DNA of 64,000 bases from Leptolyngbya subtilissima AS-A7 (GCF_039962255.1 NZ_JAMPKY010000001.1:972921-1036920), one strand, 5' to 3'; positions 44,056-52,242 are shown, numbered from the stretch's first letter. The notes: generated by a model from the sequence alone, not told the origin. Made by a program: numbers and translations.

Positions 44056-45513
44056 ATGGATTTTGCCATTGCCCTCGACCCCCACAGCCCAGACCCCGTC
44101 TACCACCAGATCTACGCCGCTTTACGGGCTGGAATTCTCAAGGGACGGCTGGCTCCGCGCCAGCGCTTGCCCTCGACCCGTGCCCTGGCCCAAAGCCTGG
44201 GAGTATCGCGGGCCACGGTGACCCAGAGCTATGACCAGCTGCTGAGCGAGGGCTATCTGCAAACGGTGACGGGGTCTGGCACCTACGTCTGCGACCAGCT
44301 ACCCGACGACCTGCTGCACTCACCTCCGCTGACCACCGTGCCACCGGGGCCGATCGCCGCCGTGCCGCTGTCGGCCTACGGTCGTCGCCTAGCGCAGGTC
44401 GACCCCGGTCCCAGCCCCGAACCCGCTGTGCCTCTGAGCTTTCGCTATGGCCGCCCGGCACTGGATCGCTTCCCTTTGGGGCTATGGCGGCAGTTGCTGT
44501 CTCGCCACAGCCGCCGCACCAATTGGCTCGACTACGCCGCCGACCCCATGGGGTATGGGCCGCTGCGAGAGGCGATCGCAGCCTACATATCCCAGTCCCG
44601 TGCTGTGCACTGCCACCCCGACCAAATTTTGATCACCAACGGCACCCAGCAGGCGCTAGCCCTTGCCACGCGTCTGCTGCTCTCGCCCGGCGACACAGTA
44701 GCCTTAGAAGAACCCAGCTACCTCAGCGCCCGCCGCGTTTTGGCTAGCCAGGGGGCAAATTTGCACCCGATTGCTGTAGATGGGGCGGGCATGGATGTGG
44801 CGGCACTGGCGGCCACACCCGACCCGATTCGCCTGGTGTATGTCACTCCGTCGCACCAGTTTCCGACCGGGGCGGTGCTGTCTCTACCGCGCCGATTGGC
44901 CCTGCTGGCCTGGGCAGAGCAGAGCGGCAGCCTAATTTTTGAAGACGACTACGACAGCGAGTATCGCTACGGGGGCCGCCCGATCCCGGCGCTGCAGGGG
45001 TTGGGGGATGGACAGTCGGTGCTGTACGTGGGCACGTTTTCTAAGGTGCTGTTTCCGTCGCTGCGGGTGGGCTACATGGTGCTGCCACCGGCTCTAGTGG
45101 CGGTGTTTAGCCGCGCCAAGTGGCTGGCCGATCGCCAGGGGCCGACCCTAGAGCAAGCAGTTTTGGCCGACTTCATCACCGAGGGCCATTTGGAGCGCCA
45201 CATTCGTCGCATGCGGGGCATGTACGATCGACGGCGGCAAACGCTGGTTACGGCTTTGGCAAAGCACTGGGGCGATCGCACCACCGTGCTGGGCGAAAAC
45301 GCCGGGCTGCACGTGATGGTGCGCTTTGCAACCGATATCCCTGATGACCTGCTGATGGCGCAAGCAGCCGAGGTGGGTGTTGGATTGATCGCTGCCAGCC
45401 CTCAATATCTCGGCCCTAGCCCAGGGCACGAGTTTATCTTTAGCTATAGCGAACTGGAGGAGGATGCGATCGCCCTGGGGCTCGAACGCCTGGCTGCTCT
45501 GAACCTGATCTAG
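44056..45513 (+). CDS. pdxR: MocR/PdxR-type regulator: GntR HTH fused to an aminotransferase fold
   Basis: The 485-residue protein starts with a GntR winged helix (residues 10-78: VYHQIYAALRAGILKGRLAPR, then LPSTRALAQSLGVSRATVTQSYDQLLSEGYL). A class I aminotransferase fold follows from about 120, with ILITNGTQQALALATRLLL, FEDDYDSEYRYGGRPIPAL and the PLP lysine in VGTFSKVLFPSLRVGYMVLP. PdxR-like members sense pyridoxal phosphate and regulate its synthesis; other MocR proteins control amino acid or GABA genes. It faces the GNAT/GNAT/transglutaminase/FMN-binding genes across 112 bases, so they are plausible targets. The start at 44056 matches the conserved N-terminus. The symbol is tentative. 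Confidence 0.88.
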   Translation: MDFAIALDPHSPDPVYHQIYAALRAGILKGRLAPRQRLPSTRALAQSLGVSRATVTQSYDQLLSEGYLQTVTGSGTYVCDQLPDDLLHSPPLTTVPPGPIAAVPLSAYGRRLAQVDPGPSPEPAVPLSFRYGRPALDRFPLGLWRQLLSRHSRRTNWLDYAADPMGYGPLREAIAAYISQSRAVHCHPDQILITNGTQQALALATRLLLSPGDTVALEEPSYLSARRVLASQGANLHPIAVDGAGMDVAALAATPDPIRLVYVTPSHQFPTGAVLSLPRRLALLAWAEQSGSLIFEDDYDSEYRYGGRPIPALQGLGDGQSVLYVGTFSKVLFPSLRVGYMVLPPALVAVFSRAKWLADRQGPTLEQAVLADFITEGHLERHIRRMRGMYDRRRQTLVTALAKHWGDRTTVLGENAGLHVMVRFATDIPDDLLMAQAAEVGVGLIAASPQYLGPSPGHEFIFSYSELEEDAIALGLERLAALNLI

Positions 45514-45521
45514 CCTCTGAC

Positions 45522-46292
45522 CTACTCCTCGTAGATCATCTTGCGGCCCATGCCGCCATCGACCACGATGTTCTGCCCCGTGATGAAACTGGCTTTATCT
45601 GACAACAAAAAGTAGGCCATATCCGCAATATCTTGAGCTTGACCCACTCGGCCCACCGGGTGCTGGGCGTGGTCCGTCGGGCTCAGGTGTGACTCCTGGG
45701 GGGGGTGTTTCAACGCACTGACGTCGATCCAACCGGGGCTAATGCAGTTGACGCGAACTTCGGGGCCGAGGCTCATGGCCAGGGCGTGGGTCAGCGCCAC
45801 AACGCCTCCCTTAGAGGCCGCATAGGCTTCGGAGTCGGGTTCAGACTGGAGGGCGCGCACCGAAGAAATGTTGACGATCGCACCCCGGGCAGCGCGCAGA
45901 TGGCGGACGGTATGCTTAACCATCAGAAAGTAGCCGGTCAGGTTGGTGCCAATCCAGCGATTCCAATCTTCCAGGGCTAGATCTTCGACGGGGCCGCTGT
46001 AGGGATGGGCGATGCCCGCATTGTTGATTAGCGCGTTGAGGTGGCCAAACCAATCCACAGCGGCTCCGACACAGCGCGCCACCTCATGCTCCTGAGATAC
46101 ATTGCAGGGCAAAAAGATAAACGACTCGTGAAACTGGGGCAGAGTGTCTTGCAGGGCAGCGCCGGCGGCCATATTCATATCGGCAACTGCAACGCGCCAA
46201 CCCTGATTAAGCAGGAGTTGAGTGATGCCAAGGCCAATTCCTTGGGCGCCTCCGGTTACCAGAGCTACGGGGGTCTGCTCGACCTGACTCAT
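45522..46292 (-). CDS. Short-chain dehydrogenase/reductase
   Basis: The 256-residue protein is a classical SDR. It has the NAD(P)-binding motif VTGGAQGIGLG (residues 12-22), an acidic residue after strand 2 (VADMN, Asp38), which favours NAD over NADP, NNAGIAHP, the catalytic serine in NISSVRAL and the YAASKGG motif. The ending ITGQNIVVDGGMGRKMIYEE is typical. The substrate is unknown. It is a single gene, convergent with the MocR-type regulator gene, with nine bases between stop codons. Confidence 0.88.
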   Translation of the reverse strand: MSQVEQTPVALVTGGAQGIGLGITQLLLNQGWRVAVADMNMAAGAALQDTLPQFHESFIFLPCNVSQEHEVARCVGAAVDWFGHLNALINNAGIAHPYSGPVEDLALEDWNRWIGTNLTGYFLMVKHTVRHLRAARGAIVNISSVRALQSEPDSEAYAASKGGVVALTHALAMSLGPEVRVNCISPGWIDVSALKHPPQESHLSPTDHAQHPVGRVGQAQDIADMAYFLLSDKASFITGQNIVVDGGMGRKMIYEE

Positions 46293-46378
46293 CGGCGCAC
46301 CTCAGATGGATTGGATAGAGCACTGGGCAATCTAGGGTGTCCTCCGCCCAGGCAGCGGTCTTTACTCTAACAAACCCT

Positions 46379-46729
46379 ATGCGCCGGAAAACCGCTCTAA
46401 CGGTTCTTTTTACCCTGACAGTTATGTTGATCATCGGCATAATGCTCGGGTTTATGCCCGCGCTCATGACGTCGATGATGTTAGCTGACCCCAAGGTTCT
46501 CGAAAGCCCTGCCGCAGTGACCCTAGTGATCAGCGTTGTCACCTTCCCAATTATTTGCATAGTGGCGGTGCTGCTGAGCTGGCTGGTGTTTTTGCTGCCG
46601 GTGTTTGCCCATTTGCGCTACCGTTACCTGTTGGCCTGCGGGCTCACCACCCTACCCCTGATCAATCTAGCCACTGCGGCAGCCACCATGGGCTGGATCT
46701 TCTATTTCAACGACGGCCTTTCTTGGTGA
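46379..46729 (+). CDS. Small three-span membrane protein
   Basis: From the ATG at 46379 the product is 116 residues: a basic MRRKTAL start and three hydrophobic segments (about 5-28, 45-75 and 80-105). No family is recognised and no catalytic or ligand residues stand out. The frame extends 14 codons upstream, across the AT-rich promoter-like region, which I leave out. It is divergent from the SDR gene. Confidence 0.6.
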   Translation: MRRKTALTVLFTLTVMLIIGIMLGFMPALMTSMMLADPKVLESPAAVTLVISVVTFPIICIVAVLLSWLVFLLPVFAHLRYRYLLACGLTTLPLINLATAAATMGWIFYFNDGLSW

Positions 46730-46769
46730 AGTTGAGTTAGAACAGCATAAAACATCAGGCTTCAAGTTC

Positions 46770-46950
46770 TCTTTGGCGGGCGTTGCTGAATTATCGCCCT
46801 CTCCCTAGCCCTCTCCCGAGGGAAGAGGGGACAAGAGGTTGGCTCTCTTCTTTCTCATGAGAAGGGTTGGGAACTGGGGACTTTTAACCCCTTTTTATAA
46901 CGCTTGCGGCTTCCCGCAGGGTAAAGGGGGCAGGGGAGATCAGTAGGTGA
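46770..46950. repeat. Cluster of common cyanobacterial intergenic motifs
   Basis: The stretch carries GGGCGTTGCTGAATTATCGCCC (written as GGGCG/CGCCC arms around TTGCTGAATTAT), CCCTCTCCC and GAGGGAAGAGGGG blocks, and TTGCGGCTTCCCGCAGGG. These resemble non-coding repeat fragments widespread in cyanobacterial genomes. It lies between the small membrane protein gene and the end of the ABC exporter gene. Confidence 0.45.
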
Positions 46951-46985
46951 CTAAAGCCGCAGCAAATCACTTTTCAAACGCCTCC

Positions 46986-48758
46986 TCAATCCGTGCCTAG
47001 CTGCAGGCTGTAGAGGTTGGCGTAGATGCCCTGACGGGCCATTAGCTCGGCGTGGGTGCCCCGCTCGACAATGTCGCCCTGCTGAATCACCAGCACCTGG
47101 TCGGCCTGGGTGACGGTGCTGAGGCGGTGGGCAATCACAAAGCTGGTGCGATTGTGCAGGAGGCGGGCGATCGCTTCCTGCACCAGCCCCTCCGTACGCG
47201 TATCAATGCTGCTAGTCGCCTCATCAAGCAGCAAAATGCGCGGGTCAATCAGCACCGCGCGGGCAATGCTCACCAGCTGCCGCTGCCCCTGGCTCAGGGG
47301 TGCGCCACGCTCTCCCAGTCGGGTGCTATAGCCCTGGGGCAGCGAGGTGATGAACTCATGCACATTCGCCGCCTGGGCCGCCGCTTCGATGTCGGCCTGG
47401 CTGGCGTGGGGGGCACCAAAGGCAATGTTTTCGGCCACGGTGCCGGTGAAAAGCAAATTGTCTTGCAGCACAATGCCAATCTGGCGGCGCAGGCTGGCCT
47501 GGGTAACGCTGCGCACATCTACCCCGTCGATGCGCACCGCCCCCTCCGACACATCATAAAACCGCATGATCAGGTTAATAATCGTGCTCTTGCCCGCCCC
47601 GGTTGGCCCTACCAGGGCAACCATCTGCCCCGGCTGGGCGCAGAGGTTGACCTCCTTTAGCACCCGCTGGTTGGGGGTGTAGCCAAACCCCACCGACTCA
47701 AACCGCACCTCGCCTTTGATCGGCGGCATCTCAGTGGCGTTGAGGGCATCTTGCAGGGTAGCGGGCTCGTCGAGCAACAGAAAGATGCGATCGAGCCCCG
47801 CCAGCGCCGACTGTGCCTGGGTATAAAACTGGCTGAGAATCTGAATCGGCCGAAAGAACTGCTGCACGTAGAGCACAAAGGCCGTCACCGTGCCCACCGT
47901 CATCACCCCCGTCACCGCCAGATAGCCGCCGTAGGCCGTCACCCCCGCCGTTGCCAGGGTATTGAGCAGGTCAATGGAGGGCAAAAACGCCGCCGTTACC
48001 GCCACCGCCTGCACATTGGCCTTGCGGTTCGCCGCGTTGAGGCTGTCAAACTCTTCGATGTTGAGCTGGGTGCGGTTAAAGGCCTGGGCCTCTTTAACGC
48101 TGCCAATGTCTTCTTCCAGCTTGGCCGACAGGTCGCCGATGGTCTGCCGAGTGAGGCGAAACCGGCTTCTCGCCCAGCGTGAGAAAAACCCGGTGGTAAA
48201 AATCATCAGCGGCACCACCAGATTGCTCAGCAGCCCCAGCTGCAGATTGATCGAGAGCATGGCGATGATGATGCCCAGCAGACTAAAGGTCTGACCCAGC
48301 ACCTGGGGAATGGTGAGGCCAAAGGCCTGGTTGACGGTGTTGACATCGTTGAGCAGGCGACTCATCAAGTCGCCCGCCTCGCTGCGATCGAAAAAGCTCA
48401 CCGGCAAACTCTGGATTTTGTCAAAAATATCCTGCCGTAGCTGCCCCAGCAGCCGCTGCACGATCGCACCCATCCGCCAGATCTGCCCCCGAATTGCCCA
48501 TACCCCAACGAGATAAATCACCGTCAGCGCCGCCAGCATCCACAGCAGCCCCGGCAAATTACCCTGCAAAATCAGGTTGTCGATCGCCCAACCGATCAGC
48601 AGCGGCCCGATCGCCTGGGTCGTGGCCCCAATGGCAACCAGCAACAGTGCGATCGGCAGGTCTTGCCGGTAGGGCGCAAAGTAGCGCAAAAACCGCCCCA
48701 TGGTCGAGAGCTTGGGCTTAGCGTCGAGTGGAGACTGAGCGGCTGTAGCAAGAGTCAT
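46986..48758 (-). CDS. Half ABC exporter with canonical catalytic glutamate but altered signature motif
   Basis: The 590-residue protein has a six-span exporter domain (about residues 25-310) and a C-terminal ATPase. Seen: Walker A GPTGAGKST at 384-392, signature LSQGQ at 488-492 (LSGGQ is usual), Walker B ILLLDEATSS with Glu513, and the H-loop IAHRLST. The altered signature with an intact Glu and His is one half of the asymmetric pattern of heterodimeric type IV exporters (BmrCD, TM287/288). The other half of the pattern is in the gene at 50261, on the same strand, so I infer a heterodimer. The substrate, a drug, lipid or peptide, is unknown. Its ATG overlaps the stop of the HicB remnant. 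Confidence 0.92.
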   Translation of the reverse strand: MTLATAAQSPLDAKPKLSTMGRFLRYFAPYRQDLPIALLLVAIGATTQAIGPLLIGWAIDNLILQGNLPGLLWMLAALTVIYLVGVWAIRGQIWRMGAIVQRLLGQLRQDIFDKIQSLPVSFFDRSEAGDLMSRLLNDVNTVNQAFGLTIPQVLGQTFSLLGIIIAMLSINLQLGLLSNLVVPLMIFTTGFFSRWARSRFRLTRQTIGDLSAKLEEDIGSVKEAQAFNRTQLNIEEFDSLNAANRKANVQAVAVTAAFLPSIDLLNTLATAGVTAYGGYLAVTGVMTVGTVTAFVLYVQQFFRPIQILSQFYTQAQSALAGLDRIFLLLDEPATLQDALNATEMPPIKGEVRFESVGFGYTPNQRVLKEVNLCAQPGQMVALVGPTGAGKSTIINLIMRFYDVSEGAVRIDGVDVRSVTQASLRRQIGIVLQDNLLFTGTVAENIAFGAPHASQADIEAAAQAANVHEFITSLPQGYSTRLGERGAPLSQGQRQLVSIARAVLIDPRILLLDEATSSIDTRTEGLVQEAIARLLHNRTSFVIAHRLSTVTQADQVLVIQQGDIVERGTHAELMARQGIYANLYSLQLGTD

Positions 48759-48918
48759 CAGTAAAGCGAATTGGTTTCTAAACTAAGGGGTTCTGCTTCA
48801 AGATAAAGCTCAATTGCCTCTCGTGTTATTTGAAGGCTTCCTGCTCGGTTGCATCCGCAGAAACACAGCCCGACAATTTGTGACACCAGACAGCCCAATC
48901 TCCAGTTTCTGTAGGCTG
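48758..48918 (-). pseudogene. HicB-type antitoxin remnant
   Basis: On the minus strand one frame reads GDWAVWCHKLSGCVSADATEQEA, split here as GDWAVWCHKL and SGCVSADATEQEA. A neighbouring frame then reads ITREAIELYLEAEPLSLETNSLY and a TGA. Together they match the second half of HicB antitoxins (ELPGCVSQGDTxEEAxxNIREAIELYLE). The change of frame near 48836 shows a one-base deletion or insertion. The 5' half is missing, and no hicA toxin is visible. The TGA overlaps the ATG of the ABC exporter gene. This is read directly from the sequence and compared from memory. Confidence 0.6.
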
Positions 48919-49017
48919 CTCCAAGCCCTCGCCATCCTCGAACCCAAGCTAAGGGCCGAGCACCCTGGGACGGTGCGCTGCCGCGAGAACTTAGCTAAGG
49001 TAAAGAATGGCAACTGA
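48916..49017 (+). pseudogene. Remnant of a kinesin-light-chain-like TPR protein
   Basis: On the plus strand, 33 codons to the TGA read QALAILEPKLRAEHPGTV then RCRENLAKVKNGN. This is the last TPR unit and C-terminus of large tetratricopeptide proteins with ALAIxEKxLGxEHPxTAxxRxNLA repeats, common in cyanobacteria. Nothing upstream continues it. It abuts the truncated HicB fragment end to end, as if two broken genes had been joined by a deletion. Confidence 0.55.
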
Positions 49018-49035
49018 CAAAGCGGGTTTCTGTGC

Positions 49036-49416
49036 TCAGGCCCACCTTCGCTGAATGGGATAGGCATCAAACGCTGTATCGGCACTGGCGATCGCAAGAG
49101 AATTCGTCATTGCCTGGGCGATCAGCATGCGGTCAAAAGGATCGCGATGGTGGAGCGGTAGGTTGAGATACTGTGCCGTATCAGCAAAAGCAAGGGGCAA
49201 CATTCTAATTTCAAGTTCGCCCAAAACGTCGGGTAAAGATTGAAACTCAACCTGTAACTCTAGTTTGTTGATAGATAATTTAATCGCAATCTCCCAAAGC
49301 GATACTATGCTCGCGAAGACACTATCACTATCCTCAATCATGGATTTCAAGCTTGGCGGTAACTTGGGGTTATCTTCCAAAAACCATAACAAGATGTGAG
49401 TGTCTAACAACATCAC
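49036..49416 (-). CDS. PIN-domain toxin (VapC-like)
   Basis: The 126-residue protein has the PIN ribonuclease fold with its four acidic positions: Asp5 in MMLLDTHILLWFL, Glu42 in SLWEIAIKLS, Asp92/Asp95 in HHRDPFDRMLIAQA and Asp113 in SADTAF. Such toxins cleave RNA in a metal-dependent way when released from their antitoxin. The start codon overlaps the stop of the antitoxin gene by four bases (49413-49416). The gene looks intact. GC content is lower than in the surrounding core genes, consistent with mobility. The subgroup starting LLLDTHxLLW is common in cyanobacteria. Confidence 0.92.
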   Translation of the reverse strand: MMLLDTHILLWFLEDNPKLPPSLKSMIEDSDSVFASIVSLWEIAIKLSINKLELQVEFQSLPDVLGELEIRMLPLAFADTAQYLNLPLHHRDPFDRMLIAQAMTNSLAIASADTAFDAYPIQRRWA

Positions 49417-49628
49417 ATGTAGTCCTTAAGATCTTCAAGAGGAGCATCGAAATCTTCTGCCATCCAGATTTTGCCCTTGAGGGCACCAGCTTTGCGTTTC
49501 TTTTGAGGAGCCTGGTTGGCGGTGTCCTTGGCATATTTTTCGGCCAAGAATTCAATGTAGTGCAGAACTTCCGTTTGCAGAGATTCTGGCAACTGCTCTA
49601 ATTTTTTTAAGATGGCTGATTGAACCAT
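49413..49628 (-). CDS. DUF2281-type antitoxin
   Basis: The 71-residue protein has the helical N-terminus SAILKKLEQLPESLQTEVLHYIEFLAEKY (seen in two parts) and the C-terminal toxin-binding-like tail GKIWMAEDFDAPLEDLKDY. Both are features of DUF2281 antitoxins that partner PIN toxins. It precedes the toxin gene and overlaps it by four bases, the usual order in which antitoxin is made first. GAGAAATC lies upstream of the ATG. It probably neutralises the toxin and represses the operon, although the DNA-binding part is not obvious. Confidence 0.88.
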   Translation of the reverse strand: MVQSAILKKLEQLPESLQTEVLHYIEFLAEKYAKDTANQAPQKKRKAGALKGKIWMAEDFDAPLEDLKDYM

Positions 49629-49770
49629 AAGATTTCTCCTAGTTAATGCTCTTTAAGCTCGTCAACTGTTGTGACGGCGGTAGTGTGTTGGGGCGATCGC
49701 AGACAAGCTTAGTGATTCCTATCGTAGCCTCCCATCCATCAACCCTAAAATTCTAATGTCCCATACTGTA
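49629..49770. promoter_or_regulatory. Upstream region of the toxin-antitoxin operon
   Basis: The 142 bases before the antitoxin start should hold its promoter. I see a HIP1 octamer at about 49696 and no clear palindrome. It runs into the 21-bp tandem array. Confidence 0.3.
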
Positions 49771-50112
49771 TTGCAACCTCACAGAGTTAATGCGTTACCG
49801 CACAACGTTTCTGTTGTAGGCTACACCTTTGCTGTTTCGCCCCGCTCCCTCAGTACGACAGCGCAACTCTTTAATGTCATGGCGCAACCCTTTGGTGCAG
49901 CAGCACAACTCTTTAATGTCACGGCTCAATCCTTTATTGTCCCGGTGCAACTCTTTAATGCAGTAGCGCAACTTGCTTGATCGCCCGGTCACAATGCTAC
50001 TGCATTGGCTCAATCCTTTAAGTTTTCAATGCAATACGCTGCTGTCATAGAGCAACTTTGAATGTTCGCCCTTCCCATTCGTATCTGCTCAATGCACAAC
50101 GCCATTGTCATG
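49771..50112. repeat. Degenerate tandem array with 21-bp period
   Basis: Units of exactly 21 bases start at 49861, 49882, 49903, 49924 and 49945, with consensus start GCGCAACTCTTTAATGTC. The phase continues in both directions in more degenerate form: upstream from about 49771, and downstream through units at 49966, 49987, 50008, 50029, 50050, 50071 and 50092. About 15 units fit. A 74-codon frame (49756-49980) would read the units as heptapeptides of the AQLFNVx type, but stops interrupt the array beyond 49980. I therefore treat it as non-coding repeat DNA, possibly once coding. Confidence 0.75.
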
Positions 50113-50260
50113 ACTAAACATCAATAATTTGTGCCTTGCACTAAGCTTGCTGAGCCAGCAAGCTTTTCTGACCGCTAGCACTGCTTGACCAATTACGTCC
50201 GCTTAGGTCGAGCGGGGCCTGCAAGGTTCTAAACACCTGTAGACTGGCCATTATGCCAAC
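50113..50260. other. Intergenic sequence after the array
   Basis: These 148 bases lie between the 21-bp array and the stop codon of the second ABC exporter gene. AAGCTTGCTGAGCCAGCAAGCTT (arms AAGCTTGCTG and CAGCAAGCTT, at about 50143-50165) is a perfect 10-bp-arm hairpin with a three-base loop. It is followed by TTCTG and could be a terminator. Confidence 0.5.
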
Positions 50261-52057
50261 TCAGCTAAGGGCCGGAGCGGCACCGACCTGAGATTCTAGA
50301 ATTGCGCCATAGAGTGAGCTGTTTGCCATCAAATATTCGTGAGTACCCTGGGCCACCAGGCGGCCCTTATCCATCAGCAGAATGCGATCGGCGGTGCGGA
50401 CGGTGCTGATCCGCTGGGCCACCACAAAGGCAGTGCAAGTGCGGCGGCGCATCAGGTCGTCGAGGGCGGTCTGAATTTGGGCGGCGGTTTGGGCATCGAC
50501 GGCGGAGGTGCTGTCGTCGAGAATCAGCACCTTGTAGTCGGTTAGCAGGGTGCGGGCGATTGCAATTCTTTGCTTTTGCCCGCCTGAGAGCCCCACTCCG
50601 CGCTCGCCCACTAGGGTGTCGTAGCCCTCGGGCAGGGTCATGACAAAGTCGTGAATCTGGGCGGCTTTGGCCGCTTCGACCACCTCGCTCAGGGTGGCCC
50701 CGGCCTTGGCGTAGGTGATGTTAGAGAAGATGGTGCCCGAGAATAGAGTGGTCTCCTGAAAGACCGTGCTGATGCGCGATCGCAGACTCTCTAGGGTAAA
50801 GTCGCGCACGTCGCGACCGTCGATGCGCACCGACCCAGCGGTGACATCGTAAAAGCGGGGAATCAGGTTCGTGACCGTGCTTTTGCCCGAGCCGGTCATG
50901 CCCAAAATGGCGATCAGCTCGTTGGGCTTAGTCTCAAAGGAAATGCCGTTGAGGGCCGGGGTGGTGGTGCCGGGATAGCGAAACGACACGTTTTCAAAGG
51001 TGATACGGCCAGCGCAGGTGGTGAAAGGAATGGCATTGGGGCGATCGCGAATCTCGACCTCGGCATCGAGCACTTCGTAGACCCGCTCGGCGGAGGATGA
51101 AGCCCCGGCGATCGCTGGGGCGGCAAAGCCAATCAGCAAAATCGGTTGCAAGATCAGCAGCAGATAGGCGTTAAACGCCACCAGTTCCCCCACCGAAAAC
51201 TGCTCATTAATGACCGCCACGCCGCCGTAGCCCACCACCACCACAATTACCAGGTTGCTGACCAAAAAGATGAAGGGGAACGTGTTGCGAATCGCTCGAA
51301 TGGTTTTCATGTTGGCGGCGACTAGCTCACCGTTCAGCTGGGTGTAGCGCTCGCGCTCGGCATCCTCCCGCACAAAGGCCTTAACCACCCGCACCCCCAG
51401 CAAGTTTTCCTGCAAGACCGCGTTGAGGTCGCTGAGCTGCTCCTGCACCTGGCGAAACAGCAGGTTGTTTTGGTTAAAGAATCGCGCCATCAGCCACCCC
51501 GCCAGGGGCACCACCGTCAGGCTGATCAGCGCTAGCGGCCAGTTCATGATCAGGAGAATTGTGGCGATCGCCACCAGCGTCACCACCCCGCTAATCACCT
51601 GAACCAGGCTAGTGCTAAGGAAGGTGCGCACCTGCTCAATATCGCTGGTGACGCGAGTGAGCAGCTGCGAGGTTTGAGACTGGTCGTGGTAACTAAAGCT
51701 GAGGGTTTGAATCTTGCTGAAGATGCGGTTGCGCAGGTCATAGACCACGCTCTGCGACATCGCCTCAGCGCAAAAACTCTGGCCAAAGTTAAACAGCCCT
51801 CGGGCTAGGGCCGCGACCACCAGCCCAGCCCCGCTTTGCAACACCACCGTCAAATTGTTTGCGGCAATGCCATCGTCGATAGCCCAGCGAAACAGCTGCG
51901 GTGTCGCCGCGTAGGCCGCCACCAGCAGCAGGGCGCTGATTAACGCCCCCAAGGTGAGCCAAAGGTGAGCGCGCAAACTGCTCAATACCCGCAGCAGAGG
52001 CTGTTGCAAAGAGACGTCTTGGGGCTGAGACTGAACCAATCGCCTGCTCCTAATCAC
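50261..52057 (-). CDS. Half ABC exporter with degenerate ATP-site residues
   Basis: The 598-residue protein has a six-span exporter domain (about 30-330) and an ATPase domain with Walker A GMTGSGKST and canonical signature LSGGQ at 490-494. However, the catalytic glutamate is replaced by aspartate (LILDDSTSAVD, residue 515) and the H-loop histidine by glutamine (VAQRIST). That is the degenerate half of heterodimeric exporters such as TM287 or BmrC. It matches the other half transporter at 46986, which has the reciprocal changes. Gene order on the minus strand is this gene first, then 1.5 kb of mobile debris, then its partner. The substrate is unknown. Confidence 0.92.
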   Translation of the reverse strand: MIRSRRLVQSQPQDVSLQQPLLRVLSSLRAHLWLTLGALISALLLVAAYAATPQLFRWAIDDGIAANNLTVVLQSGAGLVVAALARGLFNFGQSFCAEAMSQSVVYDLRNRIFSKIQTLSFSYHDQSQTSQLLTRVTSDIEQVRTFLSTSLVQVISGVVTLVAIATILLIMNWPLALISLTVVPLAGWLMARFFNQNNLLFRQVQEQLSDLNAVLQENLLGVRVVKAFVREDAERERYTQLNGELVAANMKTIRAIRNTFPFIFLVSNLVIVVVVGYGGVAVINEQFSVGELVAFNAYLLLILQPILLIGFAAPAIAGASSSAERVYEVLDAEVEIRDRPNAIPFTTCAGRITFENVSFRYPGTTTPALNGISFETKPNELIAILGMTGSGKSTVTNLIPRFYDVTAGSVRIDGRDVRDFTLESLRSRISTVFQETTLFSGTIFSNITYAKAGATLSEVVEAAKAAQIHDFVMTLPEGYDTLVGERGVGLSGGQKQRIAIARTLLTDYKVLILDDSTSAVDAQTAAQIQTALDDLMRRRTCTAFVVAQRISTVRTADRILLMDKGRLVAQGTHEYLMANSSLYGAILESQVGAAPALS

Positions 52058-52121
52058 ACCTCAGCATTCTAAACGGTGTTTTAAGCCGTCCAGCAAGTAT
52101 TGGCGTAACCGTAGCTCAAAG

Positions 52122-52147
52122 CCCCTCTCCCAATTTTGGGAGAGGGG
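52122..52147. repeat. CCCCTCTCCCAA hairpin
   Basis: CCCCTCTCCCAA and TTGGGAGAGGGG form a 12-bp perfect stem with a two-base gap, followed by GGGGAGAGGG. This is a very common cyanobacterial intergenic hairpin. It lies upstream of the exporter gene at 50261, between it and the broken YeiH-type gene. Confidence 0.7.
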
Positions 52148-52242
52148 TTTGGGGAGAGGGCAAAAGCGCAGCTAACGATGTCACCTCCGATCTACTGAGG
52201 CTTTGCGCTGCTCTCGCAGTCCTCACACTACGGTTTACGCAT

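Noticed and set aside
49756..49980. A 74-residue heptapeptide-repeat protein
   Set aside because: The 21-base repeat continues outside the frame on the 3' side with stops, no ribosome-binding site is seen, and the frame starts before the clear units. Repeat DNA explains it better.
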